From JAPPFW01 sp965231815 (GTDB lineage: Bacteria; Actinomycetota; Acidimicrobiia; Spongiisociales; Spongiisociaceae): 64,000 nt of DNA. Position numbers and translations under genes: made by a program. This document shows, piece by piece, positions 27,050 to 36,216 of this stretch. The stretch's first letter is position 1. Every line of letters begins with the position of its first letter. A model generated the notes under the pieces. The model had not been told where the DNA came from, searched no databases, and saw nothing but the letters and a program-made list of their open reading frames with translations. The stretch lies in assembly GCA_965231815.1 (NCBI GenBank), contig OZ246890.1:372001-436000 (forward strand), read 5' to 3'.

Positions 27050-27380
27050 TTTCCTTTCCTACATTCTCGTGTTTGGCAAACTCTATGATCATAGACGGCC
27101 CTCCACAATAGGAGAACCTTCGGGCCGGCCCCATTTGCGGGATCCCAAGGATGCCGATATCCACAGCAGGGTGCCGGGCGAGCCCCGTCCGGTGACCATC
27201 ATCGTCGGACAACGCGTCAACCCACAAACCGAACCCATCCGACGCCGGCTGGCCGACCAAATCTTCGACAACCCTCGCCAACTATTCATAACGAATAATT
27301 CCAACACAGGACACTAGAGGTACTACACTCAACCGGCGACCCGACACCGCCAAAGTGCGTGGGTAGCCACCGATGGTAGA
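27050..27380. other. Intergenic stretch without a recognised gene
   Basis: This 331-bp gap between the methyltransferase start and the end of ogt has short open frames on both strands. None has a recognisable domain or a convincing ribosome site. The AT-rich part around 27285-27310 could hold a promoter or terminator. I see no clear hairpin. Confidence 0.4.
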
Positions 27381-27986
27381 TCAGCGACGGTTCGTCGTTT
27401 CTTGCTCGTGGTCGAGCAACAGTCGTTTGCGGTTAAGGCCTCCGGCGTAACCGTGCAGGGCACCGTCGGCGGCGACCACCCGATGGCAGGGGAGAATGAT
27501 CGGGATGGGGTTGGCGGCCAGAGCGCGTCCGGCGGCGCGGGCCGCCTTCGGATTACCAGCCTGCGCGGCAACTTGCCCGTAGGTGCGTACCTCACCTGAA
27601 GGAATATCGGCAGCGGCGCTGAGAACCTTGTTCTGGAACGGGGTTATCAAGGAGCGATCCAGTTGGGGTACCGGCTCCAGCCAACCCGAGAAATACGCAT
27701 CCAGCCAGGAACGCGTCTCGCCGACCGCCGATCCTAGACGCACTATGGTCGGCGAGAGTTTGGCGGCCACCCGCTGCAGGAGTCCGTCGAGGTCATCGGT
27801 CTCGAAGGCCAGGGCTGCCAACCCACGATGGGTCACTACGGCCGTCAGCCGGCCGATCGGGGAAGTTATCGACCCGTAGGCAACGCGAGCCGTCCCCTCC
27901 CGGAAGGACTCACATAAGAACCTCTTGACGGCGTTCTCCGGCGACGGGGCTTCGAGAATGCCTAGACGCGTCTCGATATCTTTCAT
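27381..27986 (-). CDS. ogt: Methylated-DNA--protein-cysteine methyltransferase (O6-alkylguanine repair)
   Basis: The 201-residue product carries the active-site motif ILPCHRVV with the acceptor cysteine. It is preceded by the DNA-recognition segment IPSGEVRTYGQVAAQAGNP and by ARAAGRALAANP, and followed by GYAGGLNRKRLLL. These proteins remove alkyl groups from O6-guanine in a suicide reaction. The N-terminal half (SITSPIGRLTAVVTHRGL) is the usual ribonuclease-like domain. About 30 extra residues at the N-terminus have no assigned role. The start codon overlaps the stop of the upstream sigma factor gene (ATGA), so the two are probably translated together. Confidence 0.92.
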   Translation of the reverse strand: MKDIETRLGILEAPSPENAVKRFLCESFREGTARVAYGSITSPIGRLTAVVTHRGLAALAFETDDLDGLLQRVAAKLSPTIVRLGSAVGETRSWLDAYFSGWLEPVPQLDRSLITPFQNKVLSAAADIPSGEVRTYGQVAAQAGNPKAARAAGRALAANPIPIILPCHRVVAADGALHGYAGGLNRKRLLLDHEQETTNRR

Positions 27987-28441
27987 GCGAGTTCCTTTCG
28001 TAGGGACACCAGCCCGGCCCGGACGTTCTGGCGGGCGGCCGCCGCGCTTATCTCCATGATGCCCGCCACCTCCGCGTAGGGGAGGTCACCCAGGTAACGC
28101 AGGGTGACTGCGGTTTTCTGCTTGGGTGGCAGCGCGGCCACACCCTCCCACAGCTCGATATCCCGTACCGGCTCGGGAGGAGAGGGATGGTCGTCCGCCG
28201 AAGCGGAGGGTATTTCCTTCGATGACCGCCGCAGGTGGTCGATCCCCTTGCGGTAGGCGATCGTGAACATCCAGCCTTTGAGGTTCCTGCCGTGCCGCAA
28301 GCGCGTATACGCCTCGAGAGCCGACAATAATGTCTCCTGCAAGCAGTCCTCAGCCGCCTCGACGCCGACCAAGCCACACAGGAATCGGTGGAGCGGATGG
28401 GCATACTCGTCGACGAGTGTCTGGAATGGCGGGAGCTTCAT
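27983..28441 (-). CDS. ECF-type RNA polymerase sigma factor
   Basis: I place the start at 28441 (MKLPPFQTLVDEY), giving 152 residues. A start further upstream at 28558 would add 39 residues without family likeness. Region 2 is VDEYAHPLHRFLCGLVG...CLQETLLSAL...NLKGWMFTIAYRKGIDHLRR. Region 4 is LPPKQKTAVTLRYLGDLPY with the helix-turn-helix AEVAGIMEISAAAARQNVRA. No anti-sigma gene is adjacent. The gene overlaps ogt by four bases. The pairing suggests that it drives an alkylation-repair or related stress response, which is inference from context. Confidence 0.88.
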   Translation of the reverse strand: MKLPPFQTLVDEYAHPLHRFLCGLVGVEAAEDCLQETLLSALEAYTRLRHGRNLKGWMFTIAYRKGIDHLRRSSKEIPSASADDHPSPPEPVRDIELWEGVAALPPKQKTAVTLRYLGDLPYAEVAGIMEISAAAARQNVRAGLVSLRKELA

Positions 28442-28563
28442 CTTATATCTATTAAACGGTGGGTAACCACGAAATGTGAGATTCCCTACTGCACTATATG
28501 TCGGCACCCGGTTTGGCTCGCAGCCATTCGCGCGTGGCGGGATCAGCGAAGGTTCCATACCCT

Positions 28564-28772
28564 TAGCCCCGATTATTCATGGATGGGGGTTTGGAGGCTG
28601 AATGGAGTAGATCATATTCGCGCCCTGACCAGGAAATACATCTATCGGCGCTTCCTATCCCGGTCCGGTGTAGAGATTCACCCTGTCCGGTGAACGGCGG
28701 GTTTCTCCCAATACTCAGGTTGAACCGGCATTACATGCCTCGGTGTGTGGGAAACCCGAATAATCAGGGCTA
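28564..28772 (+). mobile_element. 209-bp MITE-like element, copy 1
   Basis: The element is bounded by inverted repeats: TAGCCCCGATTATTC at 28564-28578 and GAATAATCAGGGCTA at 28758-28772, matching at 14 of 15 positions. It is non-coding. A full-length relative lies in inverse orientation at 53371-53578, and partial relatives lie at 43045-43111 and 51767-51816. The outermost bases are TA at both ends, which would fit a TA target duplication of the IS630/Tc1 type. No transposase is present in the window. Confidence 0.75.
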
Positions 28773-28907
28773 GCGCGTGGCGATGACTGCCCCCTTGTGG
28801 ATGAGACGGCTCCGGTAAGTACTCACCTGCTTGGGACTCATCCCGGTACGTTCTGCGGTTTCAGACACAGCGGTGTTTAGATTCTTTGCCTCACCCTGAC
28901 CGGATTT
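28770..28907 (-). pseudogene. Relic of an AAA-type ATPase C-terminus, capped by the MITE
   Basis: Minus-strand codons in the frame that follows the argD stop read GQGEAKNLNTAVSETAERTG and then MSPKQVSTYRSRLIHKGAVI, ending ATR-stop. This resembles the winged-helix tail of actinobacterial AAA ATP-binding proteins (compare the pattern VSxxRxxLIxKGxIxxP). The rest of such a gene is missing. The stop codon TAG (28770-28772) lies inside the MITE terminal repeat, so insertion of the element seems to have cut off the natural end. There is no start codon or ribosome site of its own. The assignment is from a short match only. Confidence 0.4.
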
Positions 28908-28964
28908 GTGTACTCTCAAACCTCCGTGCAGCCCAACAGCACGGACCGGGCCGAGCCGATAACC

Positions 28965-30136
28965 CTATCGGAGGGAATCCTCGAACTTCGACACCGCCTC
29001 GTTTACCTCGTCGGAGGTTATCGTCAGGGGTGGGGCAAAGCGCACCGTGTTCGGAGTGACGTTGTTCACCAGGAGCCCGTTTGAAAGAGCAGCCGCGGTG
29101 ACCTCTGCGGCTCGGTCCGATTCAAGCACTGCACCTACCAGCAATCCTCGGCCTCGCACATCAATCACCCCTTCCACTTCCATGAGAAGGGCTACGAACT
29201 GGGCGCCCCTTTCCCGGCAGTTGGCAAGTAGGTTGCGGTTCTCGATTTCGTCCAGAACCGCCAGGGCCGCGGTGGTGATGACCGGACCGCCCCCGAACGT
29301 GGTGGCATGATCTCCGTAATCGAAGGCCGCAGCCCGCTCGGTGGAAAGGCAGGCCCCGATCGGAAGCCCCCCGGCGAGCGCCTTGGCGAGGGTGGCGATG
29401 TCGGGCGCCACTCCAAGCTGCTGCCACGAGAACCACGAACCGGTGCGTCCGACCCCCGCCTGGACATCGTCGAATATCAAGAGCGCGTCTCGCTCGTCGC
29501 ACAGCGCGCGGAGATCCCGCAGATAGGTCGGGTCGAGGGGTCTGACCCCTCCCTCCCCCTGGGTGGTCTCGACCAGAACCCCGGCAGTCCGGGTTCCGAT
29601 CGCCGCCGCCATCGCCTCGATGTCACCAGGTGGAACCTGCACGAACCCGGGCGGAAGGGGAGCGAACACCTCCTGTTTATGAGGCTGGCCGGTAGCCGCC
29701 AGAGCTGCCAGCGTGCGCCCGTGGAAGGAGTCGAGCAGGGAGATCACCTCGTAGCAATCGGGACCGCGACGCTTCTGGCCCCAGCGTCGGGCCAGCTTGA
29801 TCGCTGCCTCGTTGGCAGTGGCCCCGTCGTTGGCAAAAAATACTCGATCCAATCCTGACAGGGCTTTGAGCCGTTCGGCCAACTCCACTTGGGGAATCGT
29901 GTAGTACAGATTGGAGACATGAACCAACTGCGTCATCTGCCGGGATACCGCGGCGGCCACTGCGGTGTTGGCGTGCCCGACCGAAGCAACCGCTATGCCG
30001 GCCAGACAGTCGAGGTAGTCATTTCCGTCCTCGTCGTAGAGTCGGCACCCCTCTCCGCGCACGAAGGTTACCGGAGCTCTTCCGTAGGTCTGCAGGATGG
30101 CGGCATCCTCTCGCTCGGCAATGGTCGAAGGGGAGG

Positions 30137-30143
<7 letters not shown>
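28965..30143 (-). CDS. argD: Acetylornithine aminotransferase
   Basis: The 392-residue product is a class III PLP aminotransferase. Visible landmarks are YLDCLAGIAVASVGHAN near the N-terminus, FANDGATANEAAIKLAR, SFHGRTLAALAATGQ, LIFDDVQAGVGRTG (DDVQ where DEVQ is usual), and the PLP-lysine segment TLAKALAGGLPIGA. The enzyme converts N-acetylglutamate semialdehyde to N-acetylornithine. Its start overlaps the end of argB by seven bases, and argC-argB-argD run in that order on the minus strand. ArgD enzymes can also act in lysine synthesis. The arginine context makes the first role most likely. Confidence 0.93.
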
Positions 30144-31042
<899 letters not shown>

Positions 31043-31091
31043 CGGTTCTCCCATCCCCCGGATCCCTTGCGGGACAAGACAGCCGTGACCG

Positions 31092-32111
31092 TCACGGCAG
31101 CCATCCGACGGTGGTAAGGCCGGCGGCCTCCGGGAATCCCAGAGCCAGATTGGCGCACTGGACGGCTTGGCCGGCAGCACCCTTGGTCAAGTTGTCGATC
31201 GCGACCGTGACGACGACTCGGCCCACATGATGGTCTTCCACCGCGTGGACCAGCGCTCGGTTGGAACCGACCACCCAGCGAGTCTGCGGCGGCTCGTCAA
31301 TCACGTCCACGAAGGAGGTAGGCCGGTAGGCTTCCTGCAGGACACCGCAGATCTCGCCGTCCCCGGCCAGGCCGGCCGACATAGTCGAGAGGATTCCCCG
31401 CTGCATCGGCGCCAAGTGGGGCGTGAACTGTACGAGGGCCGGCTTACCCGAGATCGCCTCCAGGCCCATCTCGATCTCCGGCCGGTGCCGATGGGTGGCG
31501 ATCCCGTAGGCCTTGACGCTCTCATCTACCGCTCCGAAGGTGAGGTGCGGAGCAGCCGCTCTCCCCGCTCCGGTAACGCCCGACATGGAGTCCACCACGA
31601 TCGGCCCCTCGATCAACCCGGCCGCCAATAGCGGTGCCAGCCCCAGCAATGCCGAGGTCGGGTAACAACCGGGCGCCGCTACCCGGGTGGCGCCGGGGAG
31701 TGCCTCCCCGAACAACTCCGGCAGGCCATACACCCAGTTACCCAGTTGGTCAGGAAGAGGGTGCGGGTCCCCGTAGGCAAACTCGTAGCGATGGGGCGTA
31801 TCCATGCGATAGTCGCTACCAAGATCGAAGACCGCCGCCCCGGCCTCCGCCAAATGATGCCCTATTTCCCATGACGAACCGTGCGGGAGGGCCAGGAAGA
31901 CCACATCTATCCCGTTCAGATGGCTCACCTCGATAGGTTGAAGGACTCGGTCCGGTCCGGAAAGGTGGGGGTGGACTTGGCCGAGGGGGTCGCCGGAACG
32001 GGAGTGCGCGCCGAGATAGACGGCATCGAGGAGCGGGTGTTCATCAATGATTCGCACTAGTTCCCCGCCTGCGTAACCGGACGCGCCTAATACCGCTGTG
32101 GATAGTTTCAT
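31092..32111 (-). CDS. argC: N-acetyl-gamma-glutamyl-phosphate reductase
   Basis: The start at 32111 (MKLSTAVLGASGYAGGELV) matches the family N-terminus. An in-frame ATG at 32135 would add eight unlikely residues and lie within the promoter. The 339-residue product has the NADP-binding loop GASGYAGGELV, the catalytic cysteine in VAAPGCYPTSALLGL, and the segment IVVDSMSGVTGAGRAA. It reduces N-acetylglutamyl phosphate to the semialdehyde. It is the first gene of the argCBD operon. argJ, argF and argR are not in the window. Confidence 0.93.
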   Translation of the reverse strand: MKLSTAVLGASGYAGGELVRIIDEHPLLDAVYLGAHSRSGDPLGQVHPHLSGPDRVLQPIEVSHLNGIDVVFLALPHGSSWEIGHHLAEAGAAVFDLGSDYRMDTPHRYEFAYGDPHPLPDQLGNWVYGLPELFGEALPGATRVAAPGCYPTSALLGLAPLLAAGLIEGPIVVDSMSGVTGAGRAAAPHLTFGAVDESVKAYGIATHRHRPEIEMGLEAISGKPALVQFTPHLAPMQRGILSTMSAGLAGDGEICGVLQEAYRPTSFVDVIDEPPQTRWVVGSNRALVHAVEDHHVGRVVVTVAIDNLTKGAAGQAVQCANLALGFPEAAGLTTVGWLP

Positions 32112-32116
32112 GGCTG

Positions 32117-32149
32117 CATGATCATACACATACATGCATATTCATGCAA
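32117..32149 (-). promoter_or_regulatory. Putative argC promoter with ARG-box-like site
   Basis: On the minus strand, TTGCAT (32144-32149) and TATGAT (32121-32126) are spaced by 17 bp, a good sigma-70 match. The 18-bp sequence CATACATGCATATTCATG (32129-32146, plus strand) lies between and over these boxes. It resembles an ArgR operator half-site pair (CATGAAT...ATnnATG). Repression of argCBD by ArgR when arginine is plentiful would follow. The operator assignment is inferred from pattern and position. Confidence 0.5.
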
Positions 32150-32171
32150 AGACGGGGGGCTGGGCTGCCGG

Positions 32172-33152
32172 TTATTCGTGGCTCGAGGAGTGAGGCTGAT
32201 TCACCGCGGCTTTGACCTGCTCCCCGGAAAGGCCCGCCACAACCGCTTCCGCAACATGTAGACCGGCCTTGTTTTGGGCTTCGATCGTCGAGGCGCCCAG
32301 GTGCGGTGTCAGCACCACTTCCGGCATCTCGGTCAAAGGACCGCTCACCATAGGTTCTTCGGCGTACACATCGAGTGCCGCCCCGGCTACTTGCCCATGC
32401 CGGATTGCCTCCACTAGGGCGTTCTCGTCGATGATCCCTCCCCGAGAAGCGTTGACAATCCGGATCCCCCGTTTGGCCTTACCGAAGGCCTCCTCACCCA
32501 GCAGGTTTTCGGTCTCGGGGGTGCGCGGGAGATGGAGGGAAACAAAATCGGACTCCGCCAGGAGCGAGCCCAGGGCCCGAAGCTCCCCTCCCGCCTCTCT
32601 AGCCTGCTCAGCGGTTATGTAGGGGTCGAAAGCCAGAACACGCATTCCGAAGGCCAGAGCGCGCTGAGCAACCAACGAACCGATCCTCCCCATGCCTACC
32701 AAGCCGAGCGTCTTACCCTCTAGCTCGACGCCCCGGAACTTCGCCCGGTCCCACCTGCCCGCCCGTATGGATGCATCGGCCCTTGGAATGTGGCGCGCCA
32801 GAGCGAGCATCAGCCCGAAGGCGTGCTCGGCAGCTGAAACACTGTTAGCCAGAGGAGCGTTGACCACCAGTATCCCGCGCCGGGTGGCCTCGTCGAGATC
32901 GATGTTATCGACCCCCACACCGGCCCTACCGACGACCCGTAACCGAGGGCTAGCCTCCATGAGATTCCGGTCCACGCGCGTGCCGCTGCGCACTACCAGC
33001 CCATCGGCGCCTGCCAGCAGACTCATCAAGCGGTTCCTAGGCTCTCCGACCGCTTCCACTACTTCACAGGTGGCTCGCAGGTGTTCCGCACAACTCGCTG
33101 CCAAGACTTCGGCGATTACGACTACCGGCTTCCTGTCCGGCTGCATACTCAA
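32172..33152 (-). CDS. serA: D-3-phosphoglycerate dehydrogenase-like, short form
   Basis: The 326-residue product is a D-2-hydroxyacid dehydrogenase. It has the NAD-binding loop GLVGMGRIGSLVAQRA, the substrate region VVRSGTRVDRNLM, RVVGRAGVGVDNIDL, the arginine motif NASRGGIIDENALVEA, and the catalytic histidine in VVLTPHLGAST. These match serA-type enzymes best. It stops right after the catalytic domain (VKAAVN) and lacks the intervening and ACT domains of the roughly 530-residue actinobacterial SerA, so feedback by serine through ACT is not expected. It could instead act on another 2-hydroxyacid. It ends 60 bp upstream of argC on the same strand. Confidence 0.75.
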   Translation of the reverse strand: MSMQPDRKPVVVIAEVLAASCAEHLRATCEVVEAVGEPRNRLMSLLAGADGLVVRSGTRVDRNLMEASPRLRVVGRAGVGVDNIDLDEATRRGILVVNAPLANSVSAAEHAFGLMLALARHIPRADASIRAGRWDRAKFRGVELEGKTLGLVGMGRIGSLVAQRALAFGMRVLAFDPYITAEQAREAGGELRALGSLLAESDFVSLHLPRTPETENLLGEEAFGKAKRGIRIVNASRGGIIDENALVEAIRHGQVAGAALDVYAEEPMVSGPLTEMPEVVLTPHLGASTIEAQNKAGLHVAEAVVAGLSGEQVKAAVNQPHSSSHE

Positions 33153-33277
33153 CCCCCTGTTGGATTACCCGGAATTGTGCCTTATCTCGCTGCCTTCCGA
33201 CAACCCGGGCATCCGCACAATGGATCCCAAGAGAGCGAGAAACCAGGTATGCGCATTCATCCCGGTAACCTGACTGC

Positions 33278-34831
33278 ATGGTACAAGGACTTGAGAGGAC
33301 AACAGCCTCCAACTACACGATTGAAGAGTTGCTCGTGCTCGTTGACAGGAAGAATGTCCAGATACCCTACTTTCAGCGTGGGCAACGCTGGGAAAAGGGG
33401 GATATCGCCAAGCTGTTCGACAGCATATACAAGGGTTACCCGATCGGCACCCTTCTTTTTTGGAAGCGGCCCGGAACCAGGGAAGTACTGTGGGTAGTTG
33501 ACGGGCAGCAACGTATTACCGCGCTCGCCCGAGTGCTCCTGCGAGAAGCAGAAGGTCCGCCAACAGCACGGGAACTCTACTTCAGTCTGGCCACGGAACA
33601 ATTCGTATGGCATCGGCAGGGAGGGCCCCATGACACTCATCTACCCCTTAGCGAGGCCTACAAGCTCCCCAACGTCATGGCATGGCTTCGCGAGCGGGAC
33701 CTGGACAGCACTCTGCAGGCTCGGAGTTTCAAGCTGGCCGATAGGCTACGTAATTATCTGATCCCGGCATACTCTGTTGAGACTAAAGACGACCGGGACA
33801 TCGAACCCTTACGGGAGGTATTCGACCGGATAAACACCTTTGGGAAGCGGATGACTCGCGCCGAGGTCTTCCACGCCTTGACCTCGTTGAACACACCTGG
33901 CAAGCGAGACCTGTCACAACTTGCTCACGAGATCGGGGCCTTGGGCTTCGGTAGCCTACCTTGTAACACTCTCATGCTCTGCGTGCTATCTGTGCGCGGC
34001 CCTGATGTACTACGCGACTTTAGAACGGAGTTCCCGAGTGGCTCGCCACATCTTGCCAGAACGATCGACAGGGCCGAGACGGCTATCAAACGCGCCATCG
34101 TTTTCCTACGCGAGGATGCCGGAGTACTCCATTTCGACCTTGTACCCTATCAGTATCTCCTCGTTACTCTCGTCCGATTCTTCTCCCTGCATGCGAATTG
34201 CAGCGAGTGGGAGCGGGTACTACTGCGTCGATGGTACTGGCGGGCCGCGGTACACGGGCCGCTCCCCAAGCTGGGCTCGACCGGGACTCTGCGTCTAGCC
34301 CTCAACGCCATAAGCACTGATCGAAGCGCTATCGAGACCGTGATGGCGTTACTCCGGGAGTTCCCGAATAAGTCCCGTCCGGTTGAGGTGGGTGCGATGC
34401 ACTGGAACCGAGCGGACGCCAAAACAACTCTTTGCGCGATGGCTGCCCTACGGCCGCTCAACCCTTCTATATCCAATGGTGCAGGCCCTCAAGAAATCGA
34501 CATTACGGAGGCACTCACCATTGACCGGCAGGCCGCCTTGCCACGCGTCTTCGACTACTCGGCCGCCCGAGGAGCCCCCCGTTCTCTGGCTAACCGCGTG
34601 TTCTGGCCGCCGTCCGCTAACGATGACCCAACGCTAGTGCTAGCTTCGGCCGAGCGGGCAGTTCTCGAAAGCCACGCCATTTCCCAGACAGCTGCCGCCG
34701 CCTTACAGTGTGACGACTCCGAATCCTTTGTACGAACGCGAGAACGAGACATCCGGGCAAGGGTCGCTGACTTCGTCGACGCTCGCGCTGAGTGGGAGCG
34801 TCCGACCCGACCCCCTTTGGCCTCCTTGTGA
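33278..34831 (+). CDS. DUF262 (GmrS/ParB-like) domain protein
   Basis: The 517-residue product begins with a DUF262 domain: IPYFQRGQRWEKGDIAKLFD, then GYPIGTLLFW, and the nucleotide-binding motif WVVDGQQRITAL (about residues 72-83). Further on, REVFDRINTFGKRMT is the family's FxRINT-type motif. DUF262 occurs in GmrSD-type type IV restriction enzymes and other antiphage proteins. I do not see the HNH nuclease half (DUF1524) in the C-terminal part. TAACCT lies six bases before the ATG, so the gene may be leaderless. The next gene (HipA-like) follows after 34 bp on the same strand, so the two probably form an operon. A defence or toxin-related role is inferred. Confidence 0.8.
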   Translation: MVQGLERTTASNYTIEELLVLVDRKNVQIPYFQRGQRWEKGDIAKLFDSIYKGYPIGTLLFWKRPGTREVLWVVDGQQRITALARVLLREAEGPPTARELYFSLATEQFVWHRQGGPHDTHLPLSEAYKLPNVMAWLRERDLDSTLQARSFKLADRLRNYLIPAYSVETKDDRDIEPLREVFDRINTFGKRMTRAEVFHALTSLNTPGKRDLSQLAHEIGALGFGSLPCNTLMLCVLSVRGPDVLRDFRTEFPSGSPHLARTIDRAETAIKRAIVFLREDAGVLHFDLVPYQYLLVTLVRFFSLHANCSEWERVLLRRWYWRAAVHGPLPKLGSTGTLRLALNAISTDRSAIETVMALLREFPNKSRPVEVGAMHWNRADAKTTLCAMAALRPLNPSISNGAGPQEIDITEALTIDRQAALPRVFDYSAARGAPRSLANRVFWPPSANDDPTLVLASAERAVLESHAISQTAAAALQCDDSESFVRTRERDIRARVADFVDARAEWERPTRPPLASL

Positions 34832-34865
34832 GGCTCTGTATCCGAATTCTGACGGGTGAATCTAT

Positions 34866-36140
34866 ATGCACCGGGTTTTAGCCGATACGGCTACGGTTCA
34901 TCTTCACGGTATTCCGGTTGGCCGTTTGTGGACTTCGCAAGGTACTCACCACTTCGAGTTGTCCAGTGAGTACCTAGAAACGGCTCGGCGGCCTGTGCTC
35001 GGACAGGTGTTCGAGGAGTTTCCCCGCCGCCGCTGGAGACAGGCGCAGCGTCTGCCTCAGTGGTTCTCCAATCTCTTACCCGAGCACAGGCTCCGCGACC
35101 TGATCGCCAACGAGTACGAAATAAGCCCGCGCAACGAGTTCAGGCTCCTAGTCGCCGTGGGCTCCGACCTGCCCGGCGCAATACAAATCGTCCCGGACCT
35201 ACATCCAGATGGCGGGATCGAGAGCGTAGAAGCTGGTTCGACGTCTGTCTCTTTCGCTCCGCGGGCTAGGGCAATAGAAGATCCCGACGTCAATCGGCTA
35301 ATCCGGTTCTCGATTGCCGGGGTACAGCTGAAGCTTTCGGTGCTCTGGTCCGGGAACACGCTGACGCTGCCGGGGAGGGGAGAACTCGGCGATCACTTGG
35401 TAAAGCTACCCTCTCGCCAGTATCCAGGCATTCCGGAAAACGAGTTCGCCACGATGACCTGGGCCCGCGAAACCGGTATAGAGACACCTGATTGCAACCT
35501 CCACCCTGCTGATGCTCTGGGATCGCCGCTTCCGTCAGGTTTCGACGTTCTGCAAGGCCACAACCTTTACGTGGTGCGTAGATTCGACCGTTCCGACAAC
35601 ATCGGTGTCGAAGCCGAACGAGTCCACATGGAAGACCTGAACCAGGTCGTCGACAACTGGCCGGAAGCCAAGTACGAGGGGGCAAGCTACGAGCGCCTCG
35701 GCAGGATAGTCCTGACTCTGTGCGGGGAGGAAGACGTCCTCGAGTACGTTCGCCGCTTGACCTTTTGCATTGCTATCGGCAACGAGGACGCCCACCTCAA
35801 GAACTGGACGATCTGGTATCCGGACCGTATCCAACCCCGCCTGTCGCCGGCCTACGACCTCGTGTCGACCATCCAGTACCCGGAACTGGATCGCAAGATG
35901 GCGCTGAAGCTCGGAAGGAGCCGCGACCCCACCCGGCTTCACATGGACACGATGGAGCGACTGGCGGATAGGACCGCTCTGGACCCCCGTCGCGTTGTGG
36001 AGACGGTGCGCCAGACGCTTGAGTCGATGCATGACTCGTGGACAGGAATGGGTCGGGACCTACCGGTCAGCCGGAACTTCTGGAAACGGCTGCGCGACTA
36101 CCAACGTACGGTCCCCCTCCTGCGACCGTTCTCGATCTGA
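34866..36140 (+). CDS. HipA-like serine/threonine kinase (toxin family), no HipB beside it
   Basis: The 424-residue product is full length for HipA. It has an N-terminal subdomain (VHLHGIPVGRL...LPQWFSNLLPE), the regulatory-loop segment FSIAGVQLKLS (about 145-155), the catalytic motif AIGNEDAHLKNW (about 302-313), and the metal-binding YDLVST (about 329-334). HipA kinases phosphorylate translation factors such as glutamyl-tRNA synthetase and cause growth arrest. They are normally held by a HipB antitoxin encoded just upstream. Here the upstream neighbour is the DUF262 gene and I see no HipB-like helix-turn-helix frame nearby. The DUF262 protein might act as partner, or this HipA might be an orphan. 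The gene converges with the HEPN/nucleotidyltransferase pair. Confidence 0.85.
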   Translation: MHRVLADTATVHLHGIPVGRLWTSQGTHHFELSSEYLETARRPVLGQVFEEFPRRRWRQAQRLPQWFSNLLPEHRLRDLIANEYEISPRNEFRLLVAVGSDLPGAIQIVPDLHPDGGIESVEAGSTSVSFAPRARAIEDPDVNRLIRFSIAGVQLKLSVLWSGNTLTLPGRGELGDHLVKLPSRQYPGIPENEFATMTWARETGIETPDCNLHPADALGSPLPSGFDVLQGHNLYVVRRFDRSDNIGVEAERVHMEDLNQVVDNWPEAKYEGASYERLGRIVLTLCGEEDVLEYVRRLTFCIAIGNEDAHLKNWTIWYPDRIQPRLSPAYDLVSTIQYPELDRKMALKLGRSRDPTRLHMDTMERLADRTALDPRRVVETVRQTLESMHDSWTGMGRDLPVSRNFWKRLRDYQRTVPLLRPFSI

Positions 36141-36216
36141 CGGCGCCCGCCGACGATCCAATCCCTGGCAAATGCACGGGATCCCGATTCGATTGAGGCT
36201 GTAGGGCGCCGACGGG

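Noticed and set aside
26997..27317. Small open frames on both strands between the methyltransferase and ogt
   Set aside because: No ribosome site, no recognisable domain, and the minus-strand frame overlaps the methyltransferase start.
28388..28693. Plus-strand open frame across the sigma factor start and the MITE
   Set aside because: It runs antisense through the sigma gene into the non-coding element. The second MITE copy does not conserve it.
33064..33312. Small minus-strand open frame upstream of serA
   Set aside because: It overlaps serA and the start of the DUF262 gene in another frame and has no homology.
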